A stretch of 64,000 nucleotides of DNA from Pohlia nutans (GCA_022496805.1 CM040088.1:3410001-3474000); one strand, 5' to 3'. Counted from the first letter of the stretch, positions 36,305 to 47,003 are shown. Numbers and translations are program-made. Notes: generated by a model from the sequence alone, not told the origin.

Positions 36305-38660
36305 CTACTTTCCTGCTCCACCTAATCTAAGAGCTTGTAGAATCCGTTCACCTCCGGGAGATGGATGCGGACCTTTGTACTTTCCAAGCTGCAAAACAAT
36401 CATCCAAAGTTAGAAGCTGCTAAGTTACTGAATTTGGCGCAGACTTGACGAAAGAAAAGCAACAGGGACTGGTGATTGTAATGGAAAAACATGCCTGTGC
36501 TTCAGAGTTCGCTTTCGCCAGGGCAACAAGCCTCTCCTGAGCTGCTTGCCAATTCTCCTCCTGCAACAGACGCAGCATTTCCAATGTGACGACACTTAAA
36601 TCAAGATCAAGAAGTGTACAAACGAAAGAATTACTTTCGGTGAGTCAACACACCTTTCCTGCCCACATTTTGAGAGTGCTCGATTGCAGCGCTCGTCCGT
36701 AGGAGAAGGTTAGAGACCAGGGGGTAGGTCCGAAGGCCTGCCGAAGTAAAGATTAGGGTTACAACATTGCTTCAAGTACGAAGAGGAAACGAATTAAACT
36801 TCAATGGTGTATAGCATAACTAAATATATCCATGTGAGTACCTGAAGAGCCTGCAAATTCAAGGTCGCCTCCTCTTCACTCATACCTCCTGATAGGAAGT
36901 GAATTCCTGTTCATCCCACGAGGAACTTTTGTTAAGCGAAGACACGAACAAGTAGAGGAGCACGAAACGCTTGGAGCTTCAAAGAAACATGGAGTTGATG
37001 AATTGACGGAGCATACCGGGGACAGCCCCTGGGACGGAGCGGAGCATGGTACGCACAGTGTAGCGAGCCACTTCTTCAGGAGCAGGTGTAGGCACATCCA
37101 AACCTGGAAGAATCATGTTTGGTTTCAGCAAGATGCCCTCCAGTATCACGCTGCAAGAAAGTTGTGATAGTCAGAACAAGCACGACATTCCTGATTGACA
37201 AGGAAAAGGCATCATTCAGCAACAGATGGCTCAAGAAAATGCTTACTTGTACTCATTCAGCAGCCGGAAGACGTGAGAGTTCACCTTCTCAGAAATGTAG
37301 GCTGTTCGCTCAATACTGCACACGAGGTAGAAGCACAAGTTAGAACTCCATGTACGTAGTAGCAAAACGTGACTGTCTGTGCACTTGCGAATTTGAGTCC
37401 CCGAACAACTTCCAAATCATCGTACCTGTAGTCACCTTCGCCGAGAGTAACTTCAGGCTCCACAATAGGGACAAGGCCATTAGCCTACACTCCATTTCGC
37501 AAACCTCCATGTCAGTAGTCTTGAATCTCAATACACTGACGGCTTCACCAGAACTATATTCAACTTTCAAGAGCTTTCAAGAACCATGGTTGCCACCTCT
37601 ACAGCAATAGGCTCCATTGAGGTTGTGGATGATTTGTAAGCGATCAATTAAGCAGAGAAGGAAGAAGAATCGAAATACCTGGCAGATTTGCGCGTAGCGC
37701 GCAAGACCGTGAGCATTTTCGAGGATGGCAGTAGAGGAGGGAAGCACTTCGTTATCGCACCGCAACACTGCACGCCATTTGGCGAACCGAGCTCCCTGCT
37801 GGTAGTACCTTCAAGACATTGACACCGCTGCATCATCATTCAGCCCTAGCTTATGAGCTCTTCAACCTTTCTTCCCTGTTACTTCTCTCACAAGACCTAT
37901 AATCTTACTTTTTGCAGCGGTCTGCGAGGCCATCCAAGCCTTGAGTGGCGGTCTCCCCGTCGGTGCCGTCAATCGGCTGCAGACCGGTGTCCACTTTGAT
38001 TCCTGGCAAAATGCCTTGTTGCTTCAAGATGTCGACGAACGGCACTCCGGCTCTGGAAGACTGGAACAGCGTCTCGTCGAACATGATTGTACCGCTGATG
38101 TACTGCACCATCCAACCATGAAGACACATGAATCTCTTAAAATCTTGAAATCCACTTCAAAGTGCGCTTGCAACAAGAATCATATATCACTCACATTGCC
38201 AAGACCGGGAGCAGAGTAGAGGAGCTCGCGCCATGCTTGTCTATTCTCCACCGTATTGTCCACGTTCACCGTCGCCAACCTGCAATTCATTCCACCACCG
38301 CTCTTTTCACTACCAAATCAAGAAAATTCCGAATTCTCCACCAAAACGGAAGATCTAAACATGAATTCGTTTCCTCTCTTGTTCTGGAAATTGTGCCAAG
38401 TTTTGAGATCGCTGGACTAACCGTTTGCCAGTGGTGGCATTGCTCTCGTCCGAGGCCAAGATGCCCTTGCCCGGTTGAGAGATGAAAGCTGCAGTGCGCT
38501 TCAACTCATCAGCATAGGGATTGGTGTTCTCGAAATTGGAGGTCATGACAATGTGGCCCGGCCGGCTCGTCTTCGTGGTAGTCCGGAAGCTGGTGGTGCT
38601 GGTGAAGATGTCCGCCACCACTCCATTGCCGAGAAACGAGCTTCGGGAAACTGCAGCCAT
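36305..38660 (-). CDS. FBA: Fructose-bisphosphate aldolase, class I, plastid-type
   Basis: Cleaves and forms fructose-1,6-bisphosphate; in plastids it also makes sedoheptulose-bisphosphate in the Calvin cycle. The eleven exons in transcript order are 38422-38660, 38195-38279, 37909-38102, 37679-37808, 37426-37484, 37247-37315, 37017-37150, 36842-36906, 36654-36737, 36495-36560 and 36305-36388, giving 402 residues. The first 40 residues are Ser/Thr/Arg-rich, like a transit peptide. Active-site motifs are present: [36 protein letters not shown] and the Schiff-base lysine in EGILLKPNM (about Lys268), then [14 protein letters not shown]. The start is ATG at 38658-38660 in a GTCGCCATGGCT context, just after a possible 5'-UTR acceptor (TTCTTGCACAG). 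The C-terminus ends GGAGK, without the tyrosine found at the end of many class I enzymes. The last intron uses a GC donor (CAG|GCATGT). Confidence 0.95.
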
Positions 38661-39073
38661 GGCGACAATTCTGTGCAAGAACAAGCAATCCTGTGGCGAT
38701 GGAGCAAATGAGAACAGGATTTAGTTCGTAAAATTGGAATGGAGTTCTGATAGTGAAGCAGATCAGTTGTGGCGGACAGCCGATGCCAGAATGTGTGGAC
38801 TCAGGAAGGTGACGATAGACTCCATAGATGAATGTCTCTCCTCGCCCATGCACTTTTCTGCACTGCACTGCACTTTTTCACACAAGGAGAAGGCGTTGCT
38901 TTTCACTCGGTAGGTGAGTCAAACGGCACCACTTTGCACTAACTGCCCAGGCGCTCAGGACTTGGTGAGTGCAATTTGTCACGTAGGACAAGTGTACTCT
39001 GACATTGTTCTAAGTGAGAAGCGACGCCTTTGCTGGTAGTGTCAAACAAGCTACTAGTTGCGTAGCCTTAGCA
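38661..39073. promoter_or_regulatory. Probable aldolase promoter and 5' leader region
   Basis: This is the gene-free interval directly upstream of the aldolase start, on the minus strand. A splice-acceptor-like TTCTTGCACAG 10 bp before the ATG suggests an intron in the 5' UTR. No single promoter motif is convincing. Confidence 0.4.
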
Positions 39074-39601
39074 GGCCGGTTTACACCCAAAAAGAAATGT
39101 GGGGCTCCAACCCAAAGACACAAGAGTGGTACCTTGTTCTTGGATGAGAGCATTGTCACCAGGGTACCATTCTTGAAACAAAGGAGTTGTAAGTGAGTTG
39201 TGGTCCAAAGTTTTGGTGTAAAGCCCACAAAGAGTTGAGTCATAGCCCATTATGCACTTAGGTTGAATTTTTTAAGTTAACTTATCCAAGTGAGCTAAAA
39301 ACAAGCATTACACTAATATAAATGATTGGTTGAAAAATGTCTCACCGAATTCTCTTCTTGCCTTTGGGAATAGGAAGCTCCATGGCCTTCTTCAAAAATA
39401 CTCTCCTTAAGCCTAGAGAATCACTATCCACTTGTGTAATGTAGGATTCCAACTAGATTTTTCATCCACAAAAAAAAAATATGGGCTTCAATCCAAGTTT
39501 TCTTTGGTGTAAATCCTAAAGCTAGGTACCAAGGCTATCTGCCAATCAAAATTCTCCATTTCTTTGGGCTCCAACCCAATGTATTTGGGTGTAAACCGGC
39601 T
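39074..39601. mobile_element. Inverted-repeat element (GGCCGGTTTACACCC termini)
   Basis: The left end GGCCGGTTTACACCCAAA and right end TTTGGGTGTAAACCGGCTC are inverted repeats. Next to them, inside, GGGCTCCAACCCAA occurs in the same orientation at both sides, and a GGTGTAAA(T/G)CC phrase recurs internally twice. About 530 bp, non-coding. I could not establish the target duplication, so the superfamily is open. Confidence 0.65.
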
Positions 39602-40239
39602 CTTAGTATTTATCCCAGATTTACTTCAGTTACAGCTTGTTTTGACTGTCCAGTCGTGTAATTCCTGAAAATGAAGCGTTTTTGTGATTTCTCACTTTAT
39701 GGAGCAAAGACAACAAATTGAACTTTGTCTTGTTTTAAACAAATTGGAAATATAAAAATCCAATTTCAATGTTTGATATATAAGAAGTGGTAATAATTAC
39801 CAAAAAAAACCTTTTACAATCCAATTTTATGGTAGAAGGTAAAGGATAAGATGAAAAACAATATGGTACATTTCAAATATGCCAATGGAGAACTTGCATA
39901 GAACAAATTGAGTTTGTATGAATTAAGTAGTTAAATTAGGAGTTTGAAATTCAAGTAGAAATAGATAAAAATACTATTTTTGTTTATTAAAACTCATATG
40001 TATGTATAGTATATCTTATGTAATACAATGTAGCCAAATTTGACTCAAAGAATAAAATATATCATAACTATTCATAAATAGAGCAATTTTGGAACTAAAA
40101 CTTAAACCTCCATATTTCAATCAACAAAACTTCAAAATTTGTGATATCTTTTGTACTTGATTTCGTAGAGGATTTCTAGTCTTTTAGTGAAGAATTTTAA
40201 ACCCTTTAAGTACAAAATTTGTCTATATGTTTCAGCTGT
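39602..40239. other. AT-rich spacer
   Basis: I see nothing supportable in this interval. Confidence 0.5.
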
Positions 40240-40827
40240 TTAACCCCTAAACGTACCAGGGTGTCCCTAGAATTGACAATTTGACAAAAATCATCATAAA
40301 GTACTATTTAGAAGAATATTTTGGAATTGATATACAAATGAAAGTTCTAAATTTTGAATTTTAGATTCCATCCGTACGGTTCGATTCACTAATACTATCA
40401 CCAATATTTAATTACAAATTTTGAAAGTTAAAATTAAAAATTCCTTCTAAATTCAATTACAAACAAAATTTTAATAGTTTTTGAGTAAAATTTGTTGGAA
40501 TGAATTTGAAATGAGATACTCTTAAACGTGGTGATTCTTTGAAATTTTTGTGTTTCTTAAATCTATGACCTCATTTTTGCAAGGCCACTTTTGAACTATA
40601 GTCAATGCAATTTTGGCTTGGTCAACAACTTGACATACTTCTACATTTGTAATTTTAGAAAAATATGTACTCGAGTATGACTAAATCCAACCGTTAGATA
40701 GCACAACAACTTGATGAAGAATCTCCAAAAAATTGGATGACTTTCATCCTAGCATTGATGAGAACGTGAGAAGGGTTTGAATCTATTAGTCATCCACTTT
40801 CTGGACACTCTGACGTTTAGGGGTTAA
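40240..40827. mobile_element. TTAA-type MITE, family A (inverted copy)
   Basis: Termini are CCCCTAAACGTACCAGGGTGTCC and (right) GGACACTCTGACGTTTAGGGG, with TTAA outside both. It is the reverse-orientation copy of the element at 27493-28061. Its right TTAA (40824-40827) is also the left TTAA of the next element. Confidence 0.92.
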
Positions 40828-41370
40828 CCCTTTAACGCGCTTGTGTCCATATAATGGATGACGAACAGATTGCAACCTTTTTCAACACTACATCGTGTAC
40901 AATTTTTCATCCATCCAAATTTCTCTTGGTTCTTGTGCTAGTTGACTATCATTTGTACAATATGGATTTTCAAAATAAGATATTGTGATTTTTTGAAAAA
41001 CAACACAATTGGTTCATGTCAAGTTTCATTCTTAGTTCAAAAAGTGAGACCTTAAACATGATTTTCCAAATAAGTAGAATCAAATAATGGAAATCATACC
41101 ATCTCATAGTGCATGTTATTCCAATTTCATTAAAAAAAAAATTAATTTTTTTGTGTTAATTTGGGATTTTTAATTGAATTTCAAGAGAAAATCTTGCACA
41201 ATTGATTGAAAAATATTAATAAAAAATATGATGAATCCAACCGTACAAATGTGATCTTCACATTGACATTTCCAACTTTGCTTTGTACATCAACTCCATT
41301 TTTGTTACTCATCAAACATTTTATAACAAATCTTTGAAAAGAGTGTTGAATCGGGACGTTAAGGGGTTAA
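40824..41370. mobile_element. TTAA-type MITE, family D
   Basis: Starts TTAACCCTTTAACGCGC and ends CGGGACGTTAAGGGGTTAA. The interior matches 30024-30571 throughout (GACGAACAGATT, AAAGTGAGACCT, CATGATTTTCCAAA). It shares its left and right TTAA with neighbouring elements. Confidence 0.9.
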
Positions 41371-42107
41371 AAGACGTTAAAGGGTGTGTTCTTTATTCAA
41401 ATTTGTCACTATGTCTAGATATAAAGAAGGGACTATTTATTTTGTAATAAATGAAGAATGGAATTACCTACACTTTTTGTACCCCATTGTACAGTACCCA
41501 CCAATAAGTTTACGTTCATTCAGTTTTTCAAAGAATTGAATCAAATAATTAAATTTATAAAAATATCAATATTAATATTAAAAAATATTAAACCATTTGA
41601 AGTGTGAAAATTTACTTCTTTGAACAATTTTTGGATCAGATATTAAAAAAATACAAAATTTATATTCAAATTGAACATTTCTGAACTGAAAACTTCAAAC
41701 ATTGAAATTTTAGTAAATATGACCCCAAAACTCGTGATTTTTTTTTCCACGTGATTTTACAAAGGATTTGCATTCCTTCCATTGAAAGTTTTATAAACCA
41801 TAAGTAACAAAATTTGTATTCATAGTTGTTTGAATTAAGGGGAAAAAATGAAGGTTTGAATTTCAAATAAAAATATCTTTTAAAAATATCTTTTATTATC
41901 AAAACTCAATTGTATTTGTGGTTCATCTTGTGCACTACAACTTGTCCAAATTAGGCTCAAAGATTATAATGTTTGTAAATTTTTTTGGCAATTCTGTGAA
42001 AAATTGAATGAACGTAAACTTGTTTGTGGGTACTGTACTGTACATGAAAAATCTTACGTTGTACAAAAAAAAGTTACAAATTGGTCACCTAGGCACTAAA
42101 GGATTAA
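41367..42107. mobile_element. TTAA-type element with long internal inverted repeat
   Basis: The right end, TAGGCACTAAAGGATTAA, is a standard terminus. The left end is degenerate (GTTAAAAGACGTTAAAGGGTG). Inside, GTACAGTACCCACCAATAAG near 41491, followed by TTTACGTTCATTCA, pairs with the reverse complement near 42006-42045, so the bulk folds into a hairpin. About 740 bp, non-coding. The left boundary could instead be the TTAA at 41377. Confidence 0.65.
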
Positions 42108-43050
42108 CCCCTAAATTTCCTTGTGTTTTTGGGAGCTTGAAACCTCAAAACTGCGATTTTCTACCTCTATGTGCTCCCGGGGATGTGAACCAAGTTTTTT
42201 TACTTCTTTTAGAATTCCAACCGTAAGATCTTGTACCTAAGCCTATTCATAGCTACTGTTTCAAAAATTGACCGTTGGATGTTTATCATTTGCAAGATCA
42301 TAACATCCAAAGTTTGTGCAAAAGTTTTTCGGGGCATTGCTTGGGAGGCATTGTCTCCATAGTGCAAAGGGGGACTTGAAGATTGTTACTCCAAACATTT
42401 TGCTCATATTTTTTTCCATGTAGATAACTAAGTTGGGTACACTCATGCAAAATTTTAGAGACTCATTACGCGTTTCAAACCTTCATCCAAATTAATTTCC
42501 GGAAGTAGGTATAAAAATGGCAATTTGGTGAAACATGCATCACATTAATTGTATTTGATTTTTGGAAAAAATGAACGGTGATTAGGTACCTCTATGATTT
42601 TATAAATTTTAGGCGAAATCATTTTTTTTAAATTTCAAAATCTCAAATTTTGACAAATTTCGAAATAAATGGATGTGAAATTACAAAAAACCTTGGAGGT
42701 TGCTGTTCTTTATTTTGGAGGCTGCCCTTGTCAAGCCAAGAATATAATCAACATGGGTCACTTCAAATTCTGAGCCTAAATGTGGTGAAGAGCATGTCTC
42801 CAAAAAAAAAATTTGAAAAAATGATTATAATAAAAAGTTTTTTTCTGCCCCAGTTGGGCTTGAAACCAAAAATTTCAATAAAAAAATTATAAAATCCGAA
42901 TTTGACTTTGTAATTTTTACCCCACACACCTTGTATGTATGACCACGCCCACACCAAATTATAGTCTAAAATTCTTAATTTAGACCTTCCATCTAAGCTG
43001 CCCGAAACAGCAAAAAGCCATTTTGGCTTTTAAGGGCCTTTAGGGGTTAA
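42104..43050. mobile_element. TTAA-type element, single copy
   Basis: Starts TTAACCCCTAAATTTCC and ends GGCCTTTAGGGGTTAA; the terminal inverted repeat is about 8 bp (CCCCTAAA). 947 bp, AT-rich, no long open frame. The left TTAA is shared with the preceding element. Confidence 0.78.
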
Positions 43051-43359
43051 ATGTCACTTTTACATGCAACATTGCTAATTGTCACAATAGACAACTCCAT
43101 TGAAAATAATCACATACACATGGGCACTAGACTACGGTATTAAAAAGAGTGGAGTGTATACTGGTACATGAAAATATTCTTATCACAATGTCATAAAAGT
43201 CCTCTGATAATACATTTGGACAACCAAGTTGCAATATTAGAGAGGTATGGGTGTATTCTAAACATCACAATGATACAAAACTTCATACATAATAATCACA
43301 TGCGTTTGGCACTGTGATATTACAGAGGTCTGGGTGTATACTGGTACATGAGGGAATCC
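43051..43359. repeat. Degenerate tandem repeat of about 110 bp
   Basis: Units contain AATAATCACAT(A/G)C, GGGCACTAG or GGCACTGTG, GATATTA(A/C)AGAGGTC-like and GGGTGTATACTGGTACATGA blocks. The array continues beyond the family B element at 44578-44810. Single units occur near 62630-62700 and, in inverted form, near 29590-29990. Confidence 0.75.
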
Positions 43360-44577
43360 TTAACCCTGTAGTGCCTAGGGTACTGTAGCAGACAGCTTTG
43401 GATTTCAGTGGGTTTTTCCACTGTGGTTGAGACTACCAAAAATAGAATGGGTTAAATTAGAAAGTAACCGTACAATTCTATTCTCAACTCGAGAGCACAC
43501 ATTTTATTAAAATTTGAGAATCATCCGATGGTGGGATCGGAAGATTATAGTATGTATTTGAACTGTATAATGCACGCTCAAAAACGAGATTTTGGGGGGT
43601 GTGTGACTTCAAAGTTAAATAGAATTTGAGGTAAATTTTCAAAAATAAAAGCAAAGAAGTTCAGCTATGCCCTATGTCAACACCTCTCCGTTGCAATCTT
43701 TCATATCAAAAATAGACACACACAATTATTGTGAGATTTATAAGTGAAAGTGACTTGTCCATGTACGGTTTAGGACAAAATTTTATACGTTGAAAATTGA
43801 CAGGAGTGGGTACATTAGTCAAGATCGGATTACACACACTAATGGAAGATGAAGAAGAGAACACAATCCAAAAAAATAAAACAAGATAACAAACTTCCAA
43901 ACACAAGAAATACTACACAATACATATGTTGTATTTGTATGTATTTACTATATTTTCAAGTATTTGCAATCATTAGAAGAGAAATGAGCCCTCCAAGAGG
44001 CTTTTTCGATGTTCGGGCCAAAATCTAATTTTTTATTGGAATTATTTTTTAAATGAAAATACTTTTAAAAATAAAATGTTAATAAAATAAAATAAAAAAT
44101 ATTATTTAAATTTTTTAGAAAATGTTTAAAAAAATTTCAAAGATTATTTGAACAATTTTTAATATTAAAAATATATTAAAAAATTTATTAAAAAATTTAA
44201 AAAAACTTTAAAAAAAACTTTTAATATTTAATATCCAATCTGAAATGTCGAACTCATGCCACATCAGATTTCATTTTTTAAATATTTTTATATTAATTAA
44301 ATATTTTAAAAAAAATTCAAAAAGTTAAAATAAAAATAAAAACTCGAGGCCTCTTAGAGGGCTCAAATTTCTTGTAATGATTTTCGCGTTCTGTTGATAG
44401 GTATTTTGATAGTTGTACAACTCCAAATTGAAAATTTCTTTTTCTAGAAGGTGCGTAATGTATGTGCGCAAATCTGAACTTCAAAACTGAAGTTCCAATT
44501 CTTCACGGATTCTCTGCTATTTGCATTTCGGACGTTGTAGTGACCATAATGTGGTTTGCTAGGCACTAAAGGGTTAA
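43360..44577. mobile_element. TTAA-type MITE, family B, with nested insertion
   Basis: Termini are CCCTGTAGTGCCTAGGGTAC and GCTAGGCACTAAAGGG inside TTAA. It aligns with 30924-31698 except for about 430 extra bases from 43969 to 44400. It sits within the tandem repeat array, which resumes after it. 1218 bp including the insert. Confidence 0.92.
43969..44381. mobile_element. Foldback MITE nested in the family B element
   Basis: The ends ATCATTAGAAGAGAAATGAG and (mirrored) ATCATTACAAGAAATTTGAG form an imperfect inverted repeat of over 30 bp that continues through GCCCTC(C/T)AAGAGGC. The interior is almost pure A/T. The terminus resembles CACTA-type CACTACAAGAAA, but the first bases differ and no clear target duplication is seen. 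Nineteen extra bases (44382-44400) separate the right end from the resumed host element. Confidence 0.8.
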
Positions 44578-44810
44578 AGGTCACAACGTCACAGAATTCC
44601 ATTGATAACAATCACATGCATTTTTTTAGAGACCAGGTCGTGATATTAAAGAGGTCAGGGTGTATACATGAGAGTATTCCAAATGTCAAAAAGTTACAAA
44701 ACTCCAATAATAATCCCATTCATTTTGGGCATCCAGGCTGTGACATTAAAGAGGTCAGTGTGTATGCATGTGAGCATCCCATCAATCCTGAGCCCGCCCA
44801 ACTCTGAACT
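44578..44810. repeat. Continuation of the tandem repeat of about 110 bp
   Basis: Two further units with AATAATC(A/C)CAT(G/T)CATTT, GTGATATTAAAGAGGTCAGG and GTGACATTAAAGAGGTCAGT lie between the family B element and the 3' end of the next gene. Confidence 0.78.
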
Positions 44811-44929
44811 CTCATCACTCTCCAAAATCATATTTCAGAATATTTGCTGTAGTATAGTGTGATTAGACACTTTCCACATGCCAAAGGTGTGATATAAAAG
44901 AGTTATGGTTTTTTCTAAGAAAAAAAGAC

Positions 44930-46496
44930 TCACACGACACTGGGGTTGTCCACTCGATTCATGAAGAAATCGGCGCTTTCGGAAAAGATGTGAGCACGAA
45001 GCTTGTAATCATCCACGGACTTGCCTCCCTCATTCTGAAATATCTCCGCCAAGTAGCCATCACTGTCGCCACCTTCATTCTCCGCTGCGGCGTGCACGCG
45101 CCAATCCCGCTTGCCACTGCTCTGGAGATCTGGAGTAGCCAAGGTGGACTGTTCGCCGACCGCGAGGCTTGCATCTCCGATGGAAGACGACGCGGCAGCC
45201 GCTTTGGATGGCATGATCAAACTGTCCTTGTAAATCCCTTCGGGTTCGTCCGCTGCCAATGGATCGTCCGTGTTCTCCTCTGCGGGCGTGAATGGGCTCG
45301 ACTCGCCCTCCGGAAGAGGCCCCGGCGTTGCGTCCCTGTCTTCCGCTGGCAGTTGATTCTCCTCTTCGTGCACCACTCTCTCCACCACTTCACTCACGTC
45401 GTAATTCTGTGTAGGAAGAACATTCTCAGAAGATAGATCTTCCACAACAATAGGGGCGTTTCTTCCCATTCTCAATCTTTATAGAATGCATAAGTGGCAC
45501 TTTCTCCTTAAATTGTGGAGGACCCATTCTCCGAAGATTGAAACGTTTCATTCTTCTCCTCCTGAGGTAAAGAATGGGCGTGAAGATTGACAAAACTGTG
45601 AAGATTGAGAAGCTGTGTGCATTCTCATTCTTCACACGGTCAGAAGGGGAGTCACAATTTCTTCATGGAGAATGGCCACGATTGGCTCCATGTTTCTCTC
45701 ACAAGGTTCTTAATCTCCAAATAATCAATCTTCTAGGAAGAGGTGTGACAACCCCTAATAACCCTAATGTCGTCGTTCATCAATTAGGTCATTGCGAAAT
45801 GCTACTGAGCCTTTGACGTAATGAGTAATAGCAAGAAGAAATTCATCCACTCCGTAAGAATCAGAATGATTGATTTCCCACAGCTGTATAGTTCCGTAGC
45901 TACTACATTCAATGGACAGGAAGGTAGAGAATGGAATGTTGATGGACGAGCTCTTCAAGAAAGGAACGAAACACGTACTCTCAGGGTTTGTAACCTAAAA
46001 GAAGTTGCATAATCTGGGCTTCTTCGTTTGCCACTTAACCCCTAAGCGTCTAAAACGCCCAATATGGCCATCTGCATCACTTAACTTTGCAACAGTGACA
46101 TTTTCTCATTTTACCTCAGTTTTCTGTTTGCAATACATCATTTTAAAGCTCTTGGTCTACACTACAAGATCAGCAGTGTCGACCGTGTCAAACTGAAGTC
46201 ATTTTCACACAAACAGGTGATCTGCAGCAGGGGTTCCAATTGTCCTACACTACAGAAAATGCGCAGCGGGTTTAAAAATGTAGCAGTTATGCACGAACCT
46301 TGTGGGGAGGGTCAGCATTGTTGAAGGTGGCGTTGAGTCGACGCGACGGCTGCACTCGTAAAAGAATTGATCTGTTGGCGGTCCTCACCATCATCACACG
46401 CTGCAGCGGCTTTGCAAAGGAAACCCCTCGTACAGCTTCTAACGCCACCGTGGTGTGGTTTCCCACGGGCAGGATCTCCATCTTGCACAGCGCCAT
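44930..46496 (-). CDS. Unrecognised acidic protein with organelle-type N-terminus
   Basis: I do not recognise the family. Two minus-strand exons (46299-46496 and 44930-45406) join in phase 0 with GT-AG borders to give 224 residues. The N-terminus (MALCKMEILPVGNHTTVALE, then a stretch rich in Arg, Ser and Val and poor in acidic residues) looks like a plastid or mitochondrial targeting sequence. The second exon begins NYDVSEVVERVVHEEENQLP and continues as an acidic, Pro/Ala/Ser-rich, probably disordered segment. It ends in a more structured tail (GYLAEIFQNEGGKSVDDYKL, AHIFSESADFFMNRVDN). The exon 2 frame also stays open upstream of the acceptor, so a single-exon form starting near 45475 is a weaker alternative. 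A G-box-like element lies about 240 bp upstream. Confidence 0.7.
46035..46060. mobile_element. Solo end of a TTAA-type element in an intron
   Basis: TTAACCCCTAAGCGTCTAAA has the standard terminus. No matching right end is found before the first exon of the gene on the other strand, so it is a decayed or partial copy. Confidence 0.45.
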
Positions 46497-46733
46497 TGAA
46501 TTACACTACAATTGAAATCTGTCAAAGTTTCTGGGATCTCTGATGTGAAGCAGAAGGTTTTATGAAAAGAAGGTGAGGCGAGTGAGACGAGACGCGGTGA
46601 AGGTTGGGCGATGGCCTTGAAGAGAAGAAGAGGCCATCCAATCGGCAAGGTGGCAGCGCCGGCGGCGTTGCGGTGCCGCGGTGCAGGCGTTCCACTCCCC
46701 CTTCCACTTGGGGGGACCTGCCAAGTGGCACTG

Positions 46734-46741
46734 ACACGTGG
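46734..46741. promoter_or_regulatory. G-box / ABRE-like motif ACACGTGG
   Basis: The palindromic CACGTG core lies about 240 bp upstream of the start of the 44930-46496 gene, within a GC-rich promoter-like patch (46610-46800). Such motifs bind plant bZIP and bHLH factors in light- or ABA-responsive genes. A triplicated TTGGACC lies close by at 46757-46777. Confidence 0.45.
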
Positions 46742-47003
46742 AGATGCCATGTGGGTCTTGGACCTTGGACCTTGGACCCTGGGACACTGTTGTCTGTTGT
46801 CAGCAGTGTGTTTTCTTTCTTGAAGCCTAACTGGCGACGTAAAAAACATTGAGAAAGAATATTTGGCGAAATCTTAAGTTTACAATCATATTTTGATAGA
46901 ATCTCTTCATATTTTGATATTTTTCTTCACAAAATCTGGTTATCTTCAAAAAAATATAAAGAAAATCTAGCAAAAAAATTCAAAATTTTCTCATTTTTTT
47001 TCC

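Noticed and set aside
45764..45958. Possible extra exon between the two exons of the 44930-46496 gene
   Set aside because: The flanking exons already join in phase 0, and this frame lacks convincing splice borders and conserved character.
46522..46849. GC-rich open frames on both strands, including a 136-codon minus-strand frame
   Set aside because: They lie in the promoter-like GC-rich patch; multiple frames are open because stop codons are rare there, and no motif is recognised.
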